From: Plantago major
Lineage: Eukaryota; Streptophyta; Magnoliopsida; Lamiales; Plantaginaceae
Direction: 5' to 3'
Length of the DNA stretch: 64,000 nt
Assembly (NCBI GenBank): GCA_026545765.1
Contig: JAIFAC010000194.1
Span: 85,629 to 149,628, forward strand
The notes beneath the pieces are model-generated. The model worked only from the letters and a program-made list of their open reading frames with translations. It ran no database searches and had not been told where the DNA came from. The translations under genes and the position numbers were made by a program. Positions 1 to 10,778 of the stretch are shown here, in pieces. Position 1 is the first letter of the stretch, and each line of letters opens with the position of its first letter.

Positions 1-174
1 TGTTCGGGTTTTCATACTCTTAGTCTAAATATAGTTATTCCCTCAAGTTTTACTGAAGGACAGGTTACAAAGGAGAATCACCTGACATTATTATGTGAAA
101 ATAGTATAAATGTATGGACTTACATAATTTATCAGGGGCTTATATTTTCTTGAACTAAAATCTCTCCTATGCAG

Positions 175-2449
175 ACTGTACCTGCTTGTCAAAACCTGTA
201 CAAAAACTCTTTTACCTATTACTGCCTCCAAGATGATAAAAGATTGTCCTTCGATGATGCAATCCAGTTTCTTGGTAAGTCTTCCACTTTCAATCTAGTA
301 AATTGGGGTGTTATTTTCAGTTTCCTTTTAACAGTCAATTAATTTCATTTCTCTTAAACACGTTGTCTTGCTCTTGTAATTTAAGAATGGATGTAGCCAA
401 AAGATGGCTTAATAGGTAAGGTATGCATTTCCTGGTAGTATTGTTCATTTAGACAACTCATTGGATAAAATACACACGTAATGGTGATTTTTAGAGCAGA
501 TGGAAGGCATTCCTTTGGTGTAGTGTAATGGCATTATTACCTGAACTTAAACTGGAAAGTATGTCACTTCAAGAAATCCAAAGGATATACGCGATCTATG
601 CATCACAATAGATTCTTAGTGTTCTTTTGGTGGTATTTGATCTTATTGCCCCAATGTTCAACCAGCAGTTTTCAGTCTGTTCTTGAAATGGGCCTAATAG
701 CTGCTTTATGAAGTTTCTTTTACTATTAGTTTGATGCATTGATGTGTTGACACAGAACAATGCCTGAAGGATAGAGCTCGTGTTCTTGTTCACTGTATGT
801 CTGGCAAAAACAGGTGAATAATATGTGCTTTTCTCTACATTTTCTTGTGTGTTTCTCTTTTTCTGATTAATCATATCTGCTTGACAGTTTAATTTATCCA
901 TTTTGTAACTGTTGGGTGATATTTCAGGTGTCCAGGAAATATATGATTTGACTTGGTACAAGAGTTTTATAATTTGAATGGACATTGTTGTATTGTATCA
1001 TAAGAACATGATATACATTCGACGTCTGCGAACTATTATATTCCTTCTTGCGTAGCAATAAAAAGAAATGTACCTTTTTATGCTGTTGATGTACATTTTT
1101 ATGTATTGCATGTATTCATTATGCTCTGCAGGTCCCCTGCTATAGTAATGGCTTACTTAATGAAAAGCAAAGGTTGGAAACTTGAGCAGTGCTATCAATG
1201 GGTGAAAGAACGCAGGCCTTCGGTTGAACTAAATCAAGGTGTCTAAATTCTCTGCCTTGCTATTTTACTGTATAAGGTTTGATAAGTTGCTGTGTCAGAT
1301 TTACAACTTTTTTTCGATTAATAAAAGCAAGGTCACTGACCTTTAAAAAACAAAAAATTACTGCTGTCAGTTGTTCTGGTTATTACAAAGTAGCTGTGTT
1401 TAAAATTGGAAAAATGGTGTGGAATCTGATGAAAGGGATTGTTTCTGAATGGTCTTCTGTTCAAAGTGATGGCTAAAAGTCAGGAAGTCTATGGTTCCAA
1501 ACAATTGAGATAGGCACGGGGTTGCTTATACTCTGGGACATGGCCTAACACTGATGGAATGATGAGTACATAAGTTAAAATTCAACCCAAATCAGGACTT
1601 AAAAGTCATATTTAATGACCTGTTATATGCTTTCACTTCCTTCAATTTTTTTACGTGTATGCTATTTCTAGCTAACCAGACTTAAAAGTCATATTTAATC
1701 TGTATGTACCTTTTACAAAAGTAAGATGCATAACAGTCATCCATGGCAGGGGAAAGAGGTGGATGGGGCTGTAATGTTCTAATCAAATTCATCACTTTTT
1801 TTTTTTCCTTCCTGAAATGAATACACAGATATTGACTAGTAAATGTATCTCAAAATCTAGTTCACGCCGAACTAATAGAGTAGGTCTCCTGATTCCTGAT
1901 GTATGCTATAAGAGTTGGTTTTCTGGGTTTTCCACTTGGGTATATCATAATATGCCTAGGGTCTCAGGTGCTCGTTAGGTGTGGCAGATGGTCTTTGGTT
2001 CTGCTTCAACACTGTCAGAGCTCCTATGGAACTTCTTTTAATTAGACTTCGTTATACTTTCAGCAACCAAAGTTTTTGACCTGTGTTAATTGCTATCTGC
2101 AAGTTCTATGTTTGAAAAGCATTATTTTTAATATCAGTTTCATATAACATGCATCTGTTATCATGATATAGCTGTCTATGAGCAACTACAAGAGTATGAG
2201 CAAAGGATTTTTGGTTCAGCTGATAACAGCAATGTGGCAATACCAAGTTTCCCACCATCCAATGTACCAGCCTTCAGCTTTGGCTTCTCAAGGCCTGATG
2301 ATCAACCAGTGCCAGTTCCAGCATTCACTAATAATGTCAGTTCATCATTATTTAACCGTGCACCAGTAGATGCCCCTCTGGGCTTTACTTTTGGTGCTGG
2401 GCAAACACAGAAGAATATAACAGATGATATTAACATGGGTGGGTCTTGA
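175..2449 (+). CDS. IBR5: IBR5-type dual-specificity protein phosphatase, last four exons (5' end outside window)
   Basis: Exons at 175-274, 756-813, 1132-1238 and 2172-2449 join in one open frame of 543 bases (180 residues plus stop), each bounded by AG/GT. The second exon ends with the phosphatase P-loop HCMSGKNR, completed by RSPA at the next exon; the Cys is the catalytic nucleophile and the Arg binds phosphate. Exon 3 carries AYLMKSKGWKLEQCYQWVKE, and the tail has the Phe-Gly-rich end with FTFGA and a final DINMGGS. Both are close to Arabidopsis IBR5 as I know it. IBR5 is a cytosolic/nuclear tyrosine/dual-specificity phosphatase that modulates auxin and ABA responses and acts on the MAP kinase MPK12; that role is family knowledge. 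The window starts inside an intron, so the N-terminal zinc-ribbon-like part is absent. The other introns are 481, 318 and 933 bp. No stop or frameshift is seen, unlike every other coding region here. Confidence 0.92.
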
Positions 2450-3516
2450 CAAGTTGCTTCTGATCATGACATTTGCATTACATCAAGTTTATACATGAAA
2501 TTGAAATGCAAAGTTGGAAGAAAGGAATAGGATTGGCGAGCAGTTGTACTCTTCGAAGATGCCCTTTATGATCAAAAGTTTCCCTGACCTTGCCATACAG
2601 CGATCAGCTAGTTCTGAAACATTCGCCTGATTAGGGATAATATGATTTTACTTTCTTTTTATTTGTTATGCAGTTGAGTCCGTCTCACTGCCTCGTACGT
2701 AGTGTTTTATTGGGTTATAGTTATCATATTTAAGCCTGGTTAAGTTTCATGTGACGGTGTATTTTACAAACTGGTGGATCAATGTGATACTATAAAATTA
2801 TAGTGCTTAATTTACAGCAACTGCTTGCATTGCATTAGGTCAAAATGATAGTGGTCCTTGGATTTGACTGATTAGCTTGGAGGAAATGCTTGATTGCTTG
2901 ACATATTATATAAATCTTGTATACAGCACGCCATAATTTATGACATTACGGTTTGAGATTAATTCGTGGTGAAATTTTAATTTTGTTGATCAGATAAAAG
3001 TCAAAATTCGATGCCTTTATAAATGACGTTAGATATAATTTTGGCATATGGATGGTGCTGATGTTTTTGATTGTGTATTGTCATCATATTATTGCACCCA
3101 AGTCAAACTGCACTCATATAAACCTCGTGTCAAGCACCTGAGTTACTAACCCAGCTTCAACTTTCAACCCACCAACTTAAGTAATATTGTGTTTAAACTT
3201 TAAAATAGCTTCTAAAGTTATTTAAAACATACTTAAGCCTTTACATGAATCACATCTTCGTCAAAACTCAAGCCACTGTACCCAATAGATTAATCACCAA
3301 TAACGTTTTAGCTTCTTACCAAGTTAATAATTTTATGAAGCGAAAAAACTAAGGCAAAGACGTTTTTCATTGTTTTAAAATTGAATACGAGCAAAGTTTT
3401 GATTTAACTTATGATGCTCAGTCTTGAAATATTCTCTCTCTTGTCCAAGTGTCATCTACTATCACAGTGGATTATACACGTTTGGAAAAACTTCATTTCC
3501 AACGTGTGAGGTCCCT
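2450..3516. other. IBR5 3' UTR and AT-rich intergenic DNA
   Basis: After the IBR5 stop at 2447-2449 there is AT-rich sequence with no coding frame I can recognise. The first 300-500 bases are presumably the 3' UTR; no polyadenylation site can be fixed by eye. Nothing else stands out. Confidence 0.5.
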
Positions 3517-3827
3517 CAGGGCCGTGCCAAAACTTTTAGAGGCCCAATGCAAAATTTTCAAAATGAACACCAATTAACGATGTATACTAAACAAAATTAA
3601 AAATTATGTTTCGTATATAATGTTGAAATTATTTTGCTAAAAAATAGTATACCGAATATATCACTTTACTTTAAAAGTGTATCACTTGAAGTTTTATTTA
3701 AAATAAAATCATAATAACAAAATTTTATTTTCATAACTCTCCTAGTAAAATGATACCGGATTTGAGGTCCCTTAAACTGTGGGGCTCTATGCGGGTGAAC
3801 ATACGACATGAGCTCAAGCTGGCTCTG
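3517..3827. mobile_element. Possible hAT-type MITE, degenerate
   Basis: The stretch begins CAGGGCCGTGCC and ends AGCTGGCTCTG, an imperfect inverted pair resembling the GC-rich ends of plant hAT-type non-autonomous elements. Inside are blocks reading 'gaggcccaatgcaaaattt' and 'gaggtccc', typical of such repeats. A clean 8-bp target duplication is not visible, so the limits are tentative. Confidence 0.35.
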
Positions 3828-3898
3828 GGGCCTCTTGGTTGAATTGCAAAATCTTGGACAAATCAACTAAAATTCAAACTGTTCGAATTGCACATTTA

Positions 3899-4504
3899 GG
3901 CACTGTTTAACATTAGCTTTTCAGCTCCAGTAGCTTATTTCAGAGCTTTTCGTTATATAAACGTGCAACTTCTTAAGCTTTTCAACTAGCTGATTGAGAA
4001 GCTAACCAAGTTAGCCTTTTTAAAAAGAAAAGCTCCTTCTTATCTTTTGATTCCACAAATGTCCCTGACCTAAAATTAAAAAAATAGAAATAAATCAATC
4101 GTTATTATAATTGTCTCTTTTTCCATTACCGATTTTTTTCTTATCAAGTTAAAATGCTCACGAATATTTATTTCAACATCTGATAATTTTTAATGATGTT
4201 ATTAAAGTGGCGGTGAAAAGTAAATTGATTATATATTTGAATAAAATGTGATGTACTATTATTTTTAAAAAAATAGACTAATAATATGATGAAAAAATTT
4301 AAAATTAATTAAAAATAAGAGTAATGTACTTATGTCATTTTACAAAATACCAGCTAGCTTATCAGCTAATTTGCAAAACACCTACATTAAAATCAGTTAG
4401 GTTATCAGCTACCTAATAAGCTAGCTTATCAGCTACCTAATCAGCTACAATTAGTTAATCAGCTACCAGTTAGCTTTTTAGCTAAATTTACTAAAAACAG
4501 AGCG
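3899..4504. mobile_element. MITE-like element rich in AGCT/AGCTTTT repeats
   Basis: The left end (GGCACTGTTTAACATTAGCT) is roughly complementary to the right end (AGCTAAATTTACTAAAAACA followed by GAGCG). Both sides are packed with short AGCT, TAGCTTATCAGCT and CAGCTACC units that can fold on themselves. The architecture fits a non-autonomous DNA transposon of about 600 bp without coding capacity. Its right end abuts a Stowaway-like element. Confidence 0.45.
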
Positions 4505-4509
4505 TTATA

Positions 4510-4742
4510 CTCCCTTTGTCTCAATTTTAATTTCCCGCATTTTATTTTGGGACGTCTCAATTACAACTTTCCATCACTTAATGGAAAATATATTTTCTAC
4601 TTTATTCACTATATATCATACTTTAGTCACTCTCTTTTTTATTTAATCACTATCTATGCTACTTCAGACTTCAAAGTACTATGCTCATTTTTCTTCTAAA
4701 ACTTTGTGTCCTGGATCGCGGGAAGTTAAACTCGGACGGAGG
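4510..4742. mobile_element. Stowaway-like (Tc1/mariner) MITE
   Basis: The left end CTCCCTTTGTCTCAATTTTA and the right end, which closes with CTCGGACGGAGG, form an imperfect inverted repeat of about 30 bp including the shared internal TTTCCCGC/GCGGGAA. The ends match the Stowaway consensus (CTCCCTCCGT type). TA dinucleotides flank both sides, as expected for Tc1/mariner insertion. Length of about 233 bp is typical and there is no coding capacity. Confidence 0.75.
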
Positions 4743-5354
4743 TAGCATATGATTCTGATGACCCCTACCTAAGCATTTCGAAATACACAAGAGGGTGTAT
4801 TTAAAAATTGCAGGCTAGAATTTTGGGCGTACCCAGCAAATCGCGAGTGGACTGAATTAGGCAGTGCCAATCACCCGCGACACATTATTTAAGTGACAAA
4901 GTTAAACTCAGATCTAGAGTGACTGCCCTTAATCTAATTCAACAATTTTCCCACAATCTTCTTCTCTTCTGGTACGTATTTGTTAAACTTGTTAGTACAT
5001 ATCAGTTTCTATACATTACGCTTCATTGTTAAACTTGTTCTTGCATCAATTAGTTAATTGAGTTTTTAGTATATTTGAAATGAAATGAAATATTGCTTTC
5101 TCTGGTTTATTCGTCTAAATTTGCAAGTGCTGTAGGCTGTAGCAATGCTTATCGTTTTCAGCATTTTAGTTTGTAATAATATTGTTGATATACTGGCTAA
5201 TGCCGGATAGATGCTCATGTTGTAAGCTGTAACTGAATATCAAAGCACTCTCAGTGTAGTAGAGTGTACTAAACGCAGATTAAATTTTACTGTGTATCAC
5301 TGTATGGGTTCATAATGTATGATTGGAGGATTATAGTTGTTTTTGTGACATCAG
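4743..5354 (+). promoter_or_regulatory. Probable promoter, 5' UTR and leader intron of the F-box gene
   Basis: No coding frame is present. A pyrimidine-rich leader around 4940-4971 ends in a good donor (CTG/GTACGT at 4971/4972), and an acceptor (CATCAG) ends at 5354, just before the exon carrying the F-box. This suggests a leader exon plus a 383-bp intron, a common layout for plant F-box/FBD genes. The assignment is inference from splice-site appearance. Confidence 0.4.
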
Positions 5355-7217
5355 GCTTGTGATTGAAGTCAAGTCATTGATAGAAGAGTTGGACGAGTTA
5401 GTCCCAGTTCAAGTAAATTTTTTAATAGTGGTGATGTTGGTAGAGATCGAATTAGCAACTTACCAGATGGTGTCTTAAGTCAAATTTTGTCCTGCCTATC
5501 CATAAGAGATGCAACGCGTACATGTGTTCTGTCAAAACATTGGGAGTTCAAGTGGAACTGCATTTGTGATGTGAAAATTCTTGACACGGAGCTTTTCCCT
5601 CAAGTTAAGGTTGGGCCAAACTTTGTCAGCATTGTTGAGAGGAAGCCAAACTTTGTCAACATTGTTGACAGGATACTTTTTCACTTACACGGAATAAGGA
5701 GTCTTGAGTTTTCATGCCTTCAAGAACACCATGACCATATTTTAGGTCGCATGGAATTATTGATATCTGCTATTTTGAAGTAAAATGTTGAAAGCCTTGA
5801 ACTTTCTATATGGGGACGTGACAAAAATTTTGTCATGCCGCGCAGCCTTCTGAATTGCACTTTGTTGAGAACTTTGACATTGAAGATGAATTACATTTTA
5901 AAACTGCCTGTCCGGACTTGTTTTCCCCACCTTAAGAGCTTGTATCTAAGTGATGTTGAAATTGTTAACATTTCTAATACTGATACATTAATTCTTACTT
6001 TACCAGTTCTGGAAACGTTTACACTACTTCAATGCAAATGGTCGAAGGTGATGTTTGTGGAGATTGAAGCACCTTTACTGACAACATTCAGTTCTACGAC
6101 TCCGTTTCTCAAAATATTACCTAACTATTCGATCAAAATCATTGGGGCGAGGCTTGATTTGTTGAGAGTTGATGGTGGTTATCTGGAAAACTTTGTTCTG
6201 AATGATTCAACAGTTGTTAATGCAAAAATAGAATGCTATAGTATCAATTTTCCTGACGTGTCACTTGAAGAGTGTGGATTGTGAGTTCGGAAACTATTGA
6301 GACAACTCCGAAGTCTAACATATTTGTATATCGCAGACGTTTTGCAGGTTAGTTCATGCTGTCCCGTCCCATCCCAGTCTGTTTCTTATGTACATCTGAA
6401 ACGTAAGATGGAATCATAGATTGTGGTTGATATATCCCAAATTCAAATGTCCTTTGTCTGCCCTCCTATCTTGTGCGATTTTTCATGTCTTGTTCATAGT
6501 GATTATCGTCTAGAATATATCGTGTTGTACTTGTACAGCCTTCATGTTTAAAATGCATGCTTCAGATTTGAAATTGCTAGTTGTTGTTAATGCTGAAAAT
6601 AGAGTACATAACAATATTTGTATTAGTTGGTATTTCTCATATGCACATGTCTTTCTTCTCTGATAAGCCCGTGCTAAATTTCCTCTTTAGGCTATTGCGC
6701 AAACGAAGCTAGGAGTTCCTCTTCCAAGCTTCCGGGAACTTAAAAAATTGTGTACACATCAACAATTTGATGCTGAGGGACTACTTTGTTTACTGCACAC
6801 AGCTCCATATCTGAAATTCTTAAGAGACAACTGTGGTAAGATCCAATTTATGTGCCTTTCCTTTTTTCTTTTTCCCTCCAATTGTTGATTGGTAAAATTT
6901 TGTACTGAGCTAGCACTTTGGAACTCTTTTCTGTTTTCCCCACCAGTTACGGGTCTAACTATGATTACGAATCAGCTGAATCTTTTCCTCCCTGCATTGT
7001 ACATCACTTGGAGGAAGCCACATTTGACTATAGGCTCTACCGAGAATCTGATTATAGGTTCCAACTTGAGAAGTTCGTGTTGAAATATGGACTAAAGCTA
7101 AAGACTATTGTTCTCTCCGGTCTTGACAACGATTGCTCTGAGATTGTCCAGCAGCTTTTGACATTTCCTAGAGCTTCAAGGTGTTTAAGAATTGTTGGCC
7201 CTTCGTATTTGTATTGA
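5355..7217 (+). pseudogene. F-box / LRR / FBD-domain protein, broken
   Basis: The first exon encodes an F-box (RISNLPDGVLSQILSCLSIR, then a VLSKHW motif) near 5441-5560 and leucine-rich stretches such as LLNCTLLRTLTLKMNYILKL and FPHLKSLYLSDVEIV. An exon at 6691-6835 continues the repeats. The last exon, ending at 7217, has the FBD-like segment FPPCIVHHLEE and KYGLKLKTIVLSG. Such proteins are substrate receptors of SCF ubiquitin ligases. The copy looks dead. In-frame stops lie at 5781-5783 and 6282-6284 in the middle of homologous sequence. No ATG lies in the F-box frame after the leader acceptor. The exon ending at 6835 is in phase 1 while the best acceptor (ending 6948) would need phase 2. 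A sequencing error could explain one lesion but probably not all. Confidence 0.8.
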
Positions 7218-7438
7218 TTGCCTGTATTTCAATCCAACAAGGTATCTAATCTGAGTCTGTATATGTACTGATTATGTTTGTTTTGCAAATACAACTCTAT
7301 CATTACTGTAATGAAATCGGGTATATGAAAGCACCATTGTGCTTCCCGACTTTCAATGATTCAATATGATCAAGGCTTACACGCATGTTCTTATCTTCTG
7401 GTTGGCGAGTGAAGGCATGAGTAGGAATTAGGAAACCT

Positions 7439-7510
7439 CAGTTCAGGTAAGAAACACTGTAGTGATGATTTAGCAACTTACGAGATGGTGTCCTAAATCA
7501 AAATTTGCTG
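7439..7510 (+). pseudogene. Second, degenerate copy of an F-box start
   Basis: This short stretch repeats the wording of the F-box exon near 5406-5490, with shared blocks 'ttagcaactta' and 'gagatggtgtc' followed by 'aaatcaaaattt'. It has indels and no open frame beyond a few codons. It looks like the remnant of a tandem duplicate of the F-box gene just upstream. Confidence 0.5.
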
Positions 7511-7711
7511 GAACTTCATTTTGGCCATCTCAAGATGTTTTAGATACCTTTACTTGTAGATATTTTGTCTGACTAACCATTTCCTATTAAGAAATTACAG
7601 TACAGTCAAAATTTTGTAGATTGATTAGATGAGATTTTTCGTCCTCATAACTTGGGAGCTTCATAGGGCTGCAACGTAACAGCCTATACTGAGATAACTT
7701 GTAATAATACA

Positions 7712-7828
7712 GCTGAGTTGCAGGCTGTCAAACTTGGATTAATCTTATCAAATCAGTTGGGTTTACAAGATTTTACCATACGAAATGATTCTCACTATGT
7801 GTTTGATTGTATTTCCAGGATTCGATAC
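7712..7828 (+). pseudogene. RNase H-like (RVT_3-type) fragment
   Basis: A 39-codon open stretch reads AELQAVKLGLILSNQLGLQD followed by FTIRNDSHYVFDCISR. The pattern (A-E-L-Q-A-x8-L-x-L, then an N/E-D-S motif and a hydrophobic helix) matches the C-terminal RNase H domain found in plant LINE-like and domesticated proteins. It stops abruptly on both sides, so it is most likely a scrap of a non-LTR element or RNase H-like gene. Confidence 0.5.
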
Positions 7829-9380
7829 CAATATGGAGGTACCGCTGACTAGTGGAGCAGATTTAATAAGCAGCTAGAGGGATGTCAAGTGTCCACATGC
7901 AGCTCTTTTACAGAGAAAGTAATGGAACAACACATCGATCTTTTGTCCAAAGTTTGGAAGTGGACATGTTTTTGAGAATTTTGTAGCTTTTGGTTGTTTT
8001 GATTCCCACCTCTCAAACAATAGACCTAATTTGGTAGTTTCAGATATCAGCCCGAAGTGGCATGGTATGTAACTATGTATATCTAATTGATTTTCCAAGC
8101 AATGTGGTTACTTGTGTGGTCAACCCAAGGAACCATGAACATCATGATGAATGAATGATCTTAATCTCTTTGAGTTAATTTTTCTAGATTTAGTTATGGA
8201 TATGAATATGCTTTTGGTTTCAGCATAGTAGCCCAAGTTCCTAGTCAATGGAAGTTTACCGTGGTGTCAATTGAGATTAAAAGAATGGTCGTGCTAAATC
8301 CCAATTGTGCAGTCCCATCTTTCTTCAAATTTGAAGTAGGATATTATTTTTTAAATTTTCAATGTGCAGTATAATAATTCACATAGTATAATTAATTTTA
8401 TAATTCAATTTAAATATTACCCATCTATTTTACAGATTCAATTTGAATATGATGCATATAAGTTTTAATGTTTATGTAGATATTGGATGGTTCGAATTTT
8501 ATTGACGTAAGTTTCTATTATGTTTATTGTTTGTGAATGTTTTCTATTTTTCAATCACAAATTTATTTTTTTTATAAAAAAAATGATTAACACACGTACA
8601 TAAATGCTCGCTTAATCTAACCAAATTTAGGGTAGTAGGATGCAATTGAAATCCAATTTAATCAATCTACGTAAGGATCCCCAACTTAAATCAGATCTGC
8701 TACTCCCAACTTCTTAAATATTAAACTACGATATGCCTTTAGCTTATGTGGAGGTTCAATGCTAAATACCAAGTCACAAAGATCAACACCCCACTTAGTC
8801 GATGAAATTGTTGTGTCACTCAAGAATACATCACGCCACATTCCTGCATAAGACAAACAATAAATTTATTATCTCTTCTAACGCCTTAACAATGGACCCC
8901 TTTAGTATCTCAATAAATACGCAAGTAAATAAAGAGAGTCTAACGAATAGATACGAATACGAATTACGTCTAATAATCAATTCATTAATATATCATGGTA
9001 TATAAAGAAATAGCACAACATAGTTTCGGCGGTTCGCCTTTACAAAAGTGTTTAGCTACTCATAGTCATAGTAAAAACACACATGTAATATCGAAAAAGA
9101 CAGAGAAATGAAAGCTTTGTCTTGATGTCTTCGTTCTTGGCTGCTATGGTTTCCTCTTCCAAAGTTGTTGTGACGGTTTCATTGCTTTGGGGTTTCACTT
9201 CCCCGATGACTGGTTCTCTCTCTCTCAAGAGAGCCGCTTTTGATAGCGGTGTTGATTATGAGACCCTTACACAATTATTTATATTGTAAAATTCGTCCTC
9301 CAGCTGCCCATGATGATTAAGGAAGGAATGGCGGGCTAGCCCGATGGACTGAGAAAAAGCCTTTTTTCTAGAAGGATCGA
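7829..9380. other. Intergenic DNA without recognised genes
   Basis: AT-rich sequence with short accidental frames only. A slightly GC-richer patch at about 9120-9270 could code on the minus strand for about 40 residues rich in Glu, Thr and Lys, but it has no recognised homology and no start. Confidence 0.4.
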
Positions 9381-9455
9381 CTCACTGCGGTCACTGGTCA
9401 CTAGGTGACCGTAGTGAGCCCACTGCGGCCACTGGTGACCGCTGGTGACCACAGT
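9381..9455. repeat. GC-rich inverted/direct repeat cluster
   Basis: Arms CTCACTGCGGTCAC (9381-9394) and GTGACCGTAGTGAG (9405-9418) pair with one mismatch around a 10-base loop. The arm is then repeated directly as CACTGCGGCCACTGGTGACC (9421-9440), followed by GCTGGTGACCACAG. This is a compact stem-loop array in otherwise AT-rich DNA, perhaps part of a decayed retroelement LTR. Confidence 0.6.
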
Positions 9456-10167
9456 CACTCGACTGTCCCAGATTCTGTTTGTTTCGTCTTGTTCTTCAAT
9501 TTCGGGCTGCATAACTTCGTTTTCTCGAAAAATGGTCTTCTAAAATGTTGTGGCAATTTAAATTATCTACGAATTAGTTGGTCACATGCCTTGATTGGAC
9601 ACATCAAACTCCGTATAAGGACAAATCAGTGTATTTCCTTATTTTCCTCGATTTCGCATAAATATGACGTTTTGGTACCGAAAATCGTGCAATTCGTCAA
9701 AAACGCGATCATGCCCTACAAAATACACAAGAAGTTAGTAATTGTCCATAATATGATGTAAATATTAAATATTAGGCAAAAAACGAGGGTCTAAAAGTAG
9801 GTAAAAATGCACATTTCATGGTCACATCAGACACGTCCGATCTTGTTTCTTCAGCTTAATTGCTTTGTAAAAATGGGACGCGTCCTATTTAAGAATATAG
9901 GATGCATTTTGTTTAAGAAAATAGGACGCATCCGACCTAAAAAATACCAAAATTGTTGAATTCTTCAAAACTCGAACTCGTGCCCTCCTAATGCGACCAA
10001 AACTTCTTCATATGGAGTATTGCGCCCTAAAATGCTTGAATACAACCATCCGGACTTCACAGTGGAATCTTGAAAGTACAAAAGCTCGTTTTTCCTTCGA
10101 TTTTCACCTAAAAAAACGACAATCTGCAAATCACAACTAAAACACGAAAAAGTAGCACAAAGTCTCA
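9456..10167. other. Intergenic repeat-like DNA
   Basis: Two related segments (near 9640-9740 and 9960-10150) share phrases such as 'tgccct', 'cgattttc' and 'acgac' with Lys/Asn-like composition, suggesting old repeat DNA. The short motif 'aaaataggacgc' recurs around 9870-9930. No gene is recognised. Confidence 0.35.
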
Positions 10168-10388
10168 TGAGAGACGGTCTCTACATAATTTTTCTAGAGA
10201 CGGCCTATGTTATCAATAAAATCATCCATGTTATTAATAAAAACGTCTATGTTGTTAAGGAAATAAGTCTTGTTGTAATATGAAAAACACCAATATTGAA
10301 AACATATGTGTTTTGATTAATAACATAGATGATTTTATTGATAACATAGGTCCGTCTCTAAATAAATTATCTAGAGACCGTCTCCCAG
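10168..10388. mobile_element. Fold-back MITE with GAGACGGTCTCT ends
   Basis: The left end (GAGAGACGGTCTCTA) and right end (TAGAGACCGTCTCCC) are inverted copies, and the inverted homology continues inward: 'cctatgttatcaataaaatc' at the left pairs with 'gattttattgataacatagg' at the right. The whole 220-bp unit is nearly self-complementary and has no coding capacity, as in fold-back type MITEs common in eudicots. Confidence 0.7.
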
Positions 10389-10778
10389 GACACTTACTCA
10401 AAAGTAGAAGAAATAATATAAAATGCTAATAAAGACGAAAAGTGCAAACAATTCAGTTAGTGTTTTCACAACACCAGCTGACTACACTTTATATTGCATT
10501 TTAATTCTTTTATTTATATATTTTACCATTATTCACCTTAATTGGATTCCACGATTTTGAGTTTATTGTGCAGGTTCGAATTCAGTTAAGATATCAAGGA
10601 GAATGGAAAGCTAGATGGAATACTTTGAATTATGCAAAGCAAATATACAAGAAAATATATTTCCTTATTGAAGAGAGAATTTAGGAAATATATTTTGGAA
10701 GACCTCGTATTCTGAACAAGTTAAGATTTGAAGCATACAATAGTAGAACTTATCTTCTGGCCATCGAATATGTAAACC
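10389..10778. other. Possible left part of an older LTR (E) that hosts element D
   Basis: No gene is visible. A stretch from about 10560 reads like the promoter half of a Copia-type LTR. The sequence directly beyond D at 60156 begins with ACTATATATAATTC, a plausible TATA box, followed by a leader-like region. Together they could be one LTR split by D. No clean ends or target duplication were found, so this is a weak inference. Confidence 0.25.

Noticed and set aside
596..985. 129-codon minus-strand open frame
   Set aside because: It lies across an intron and the P-loop exon of IBR5 on the other strand and has no recognisable domain; it is a chance frame.
9405..9761. 118-codon plus-strand open frame
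   Set aside because: It begins inside the stem-loop repeat and has no domain, start context or homology I recognise; the composition fits repeat DNA.
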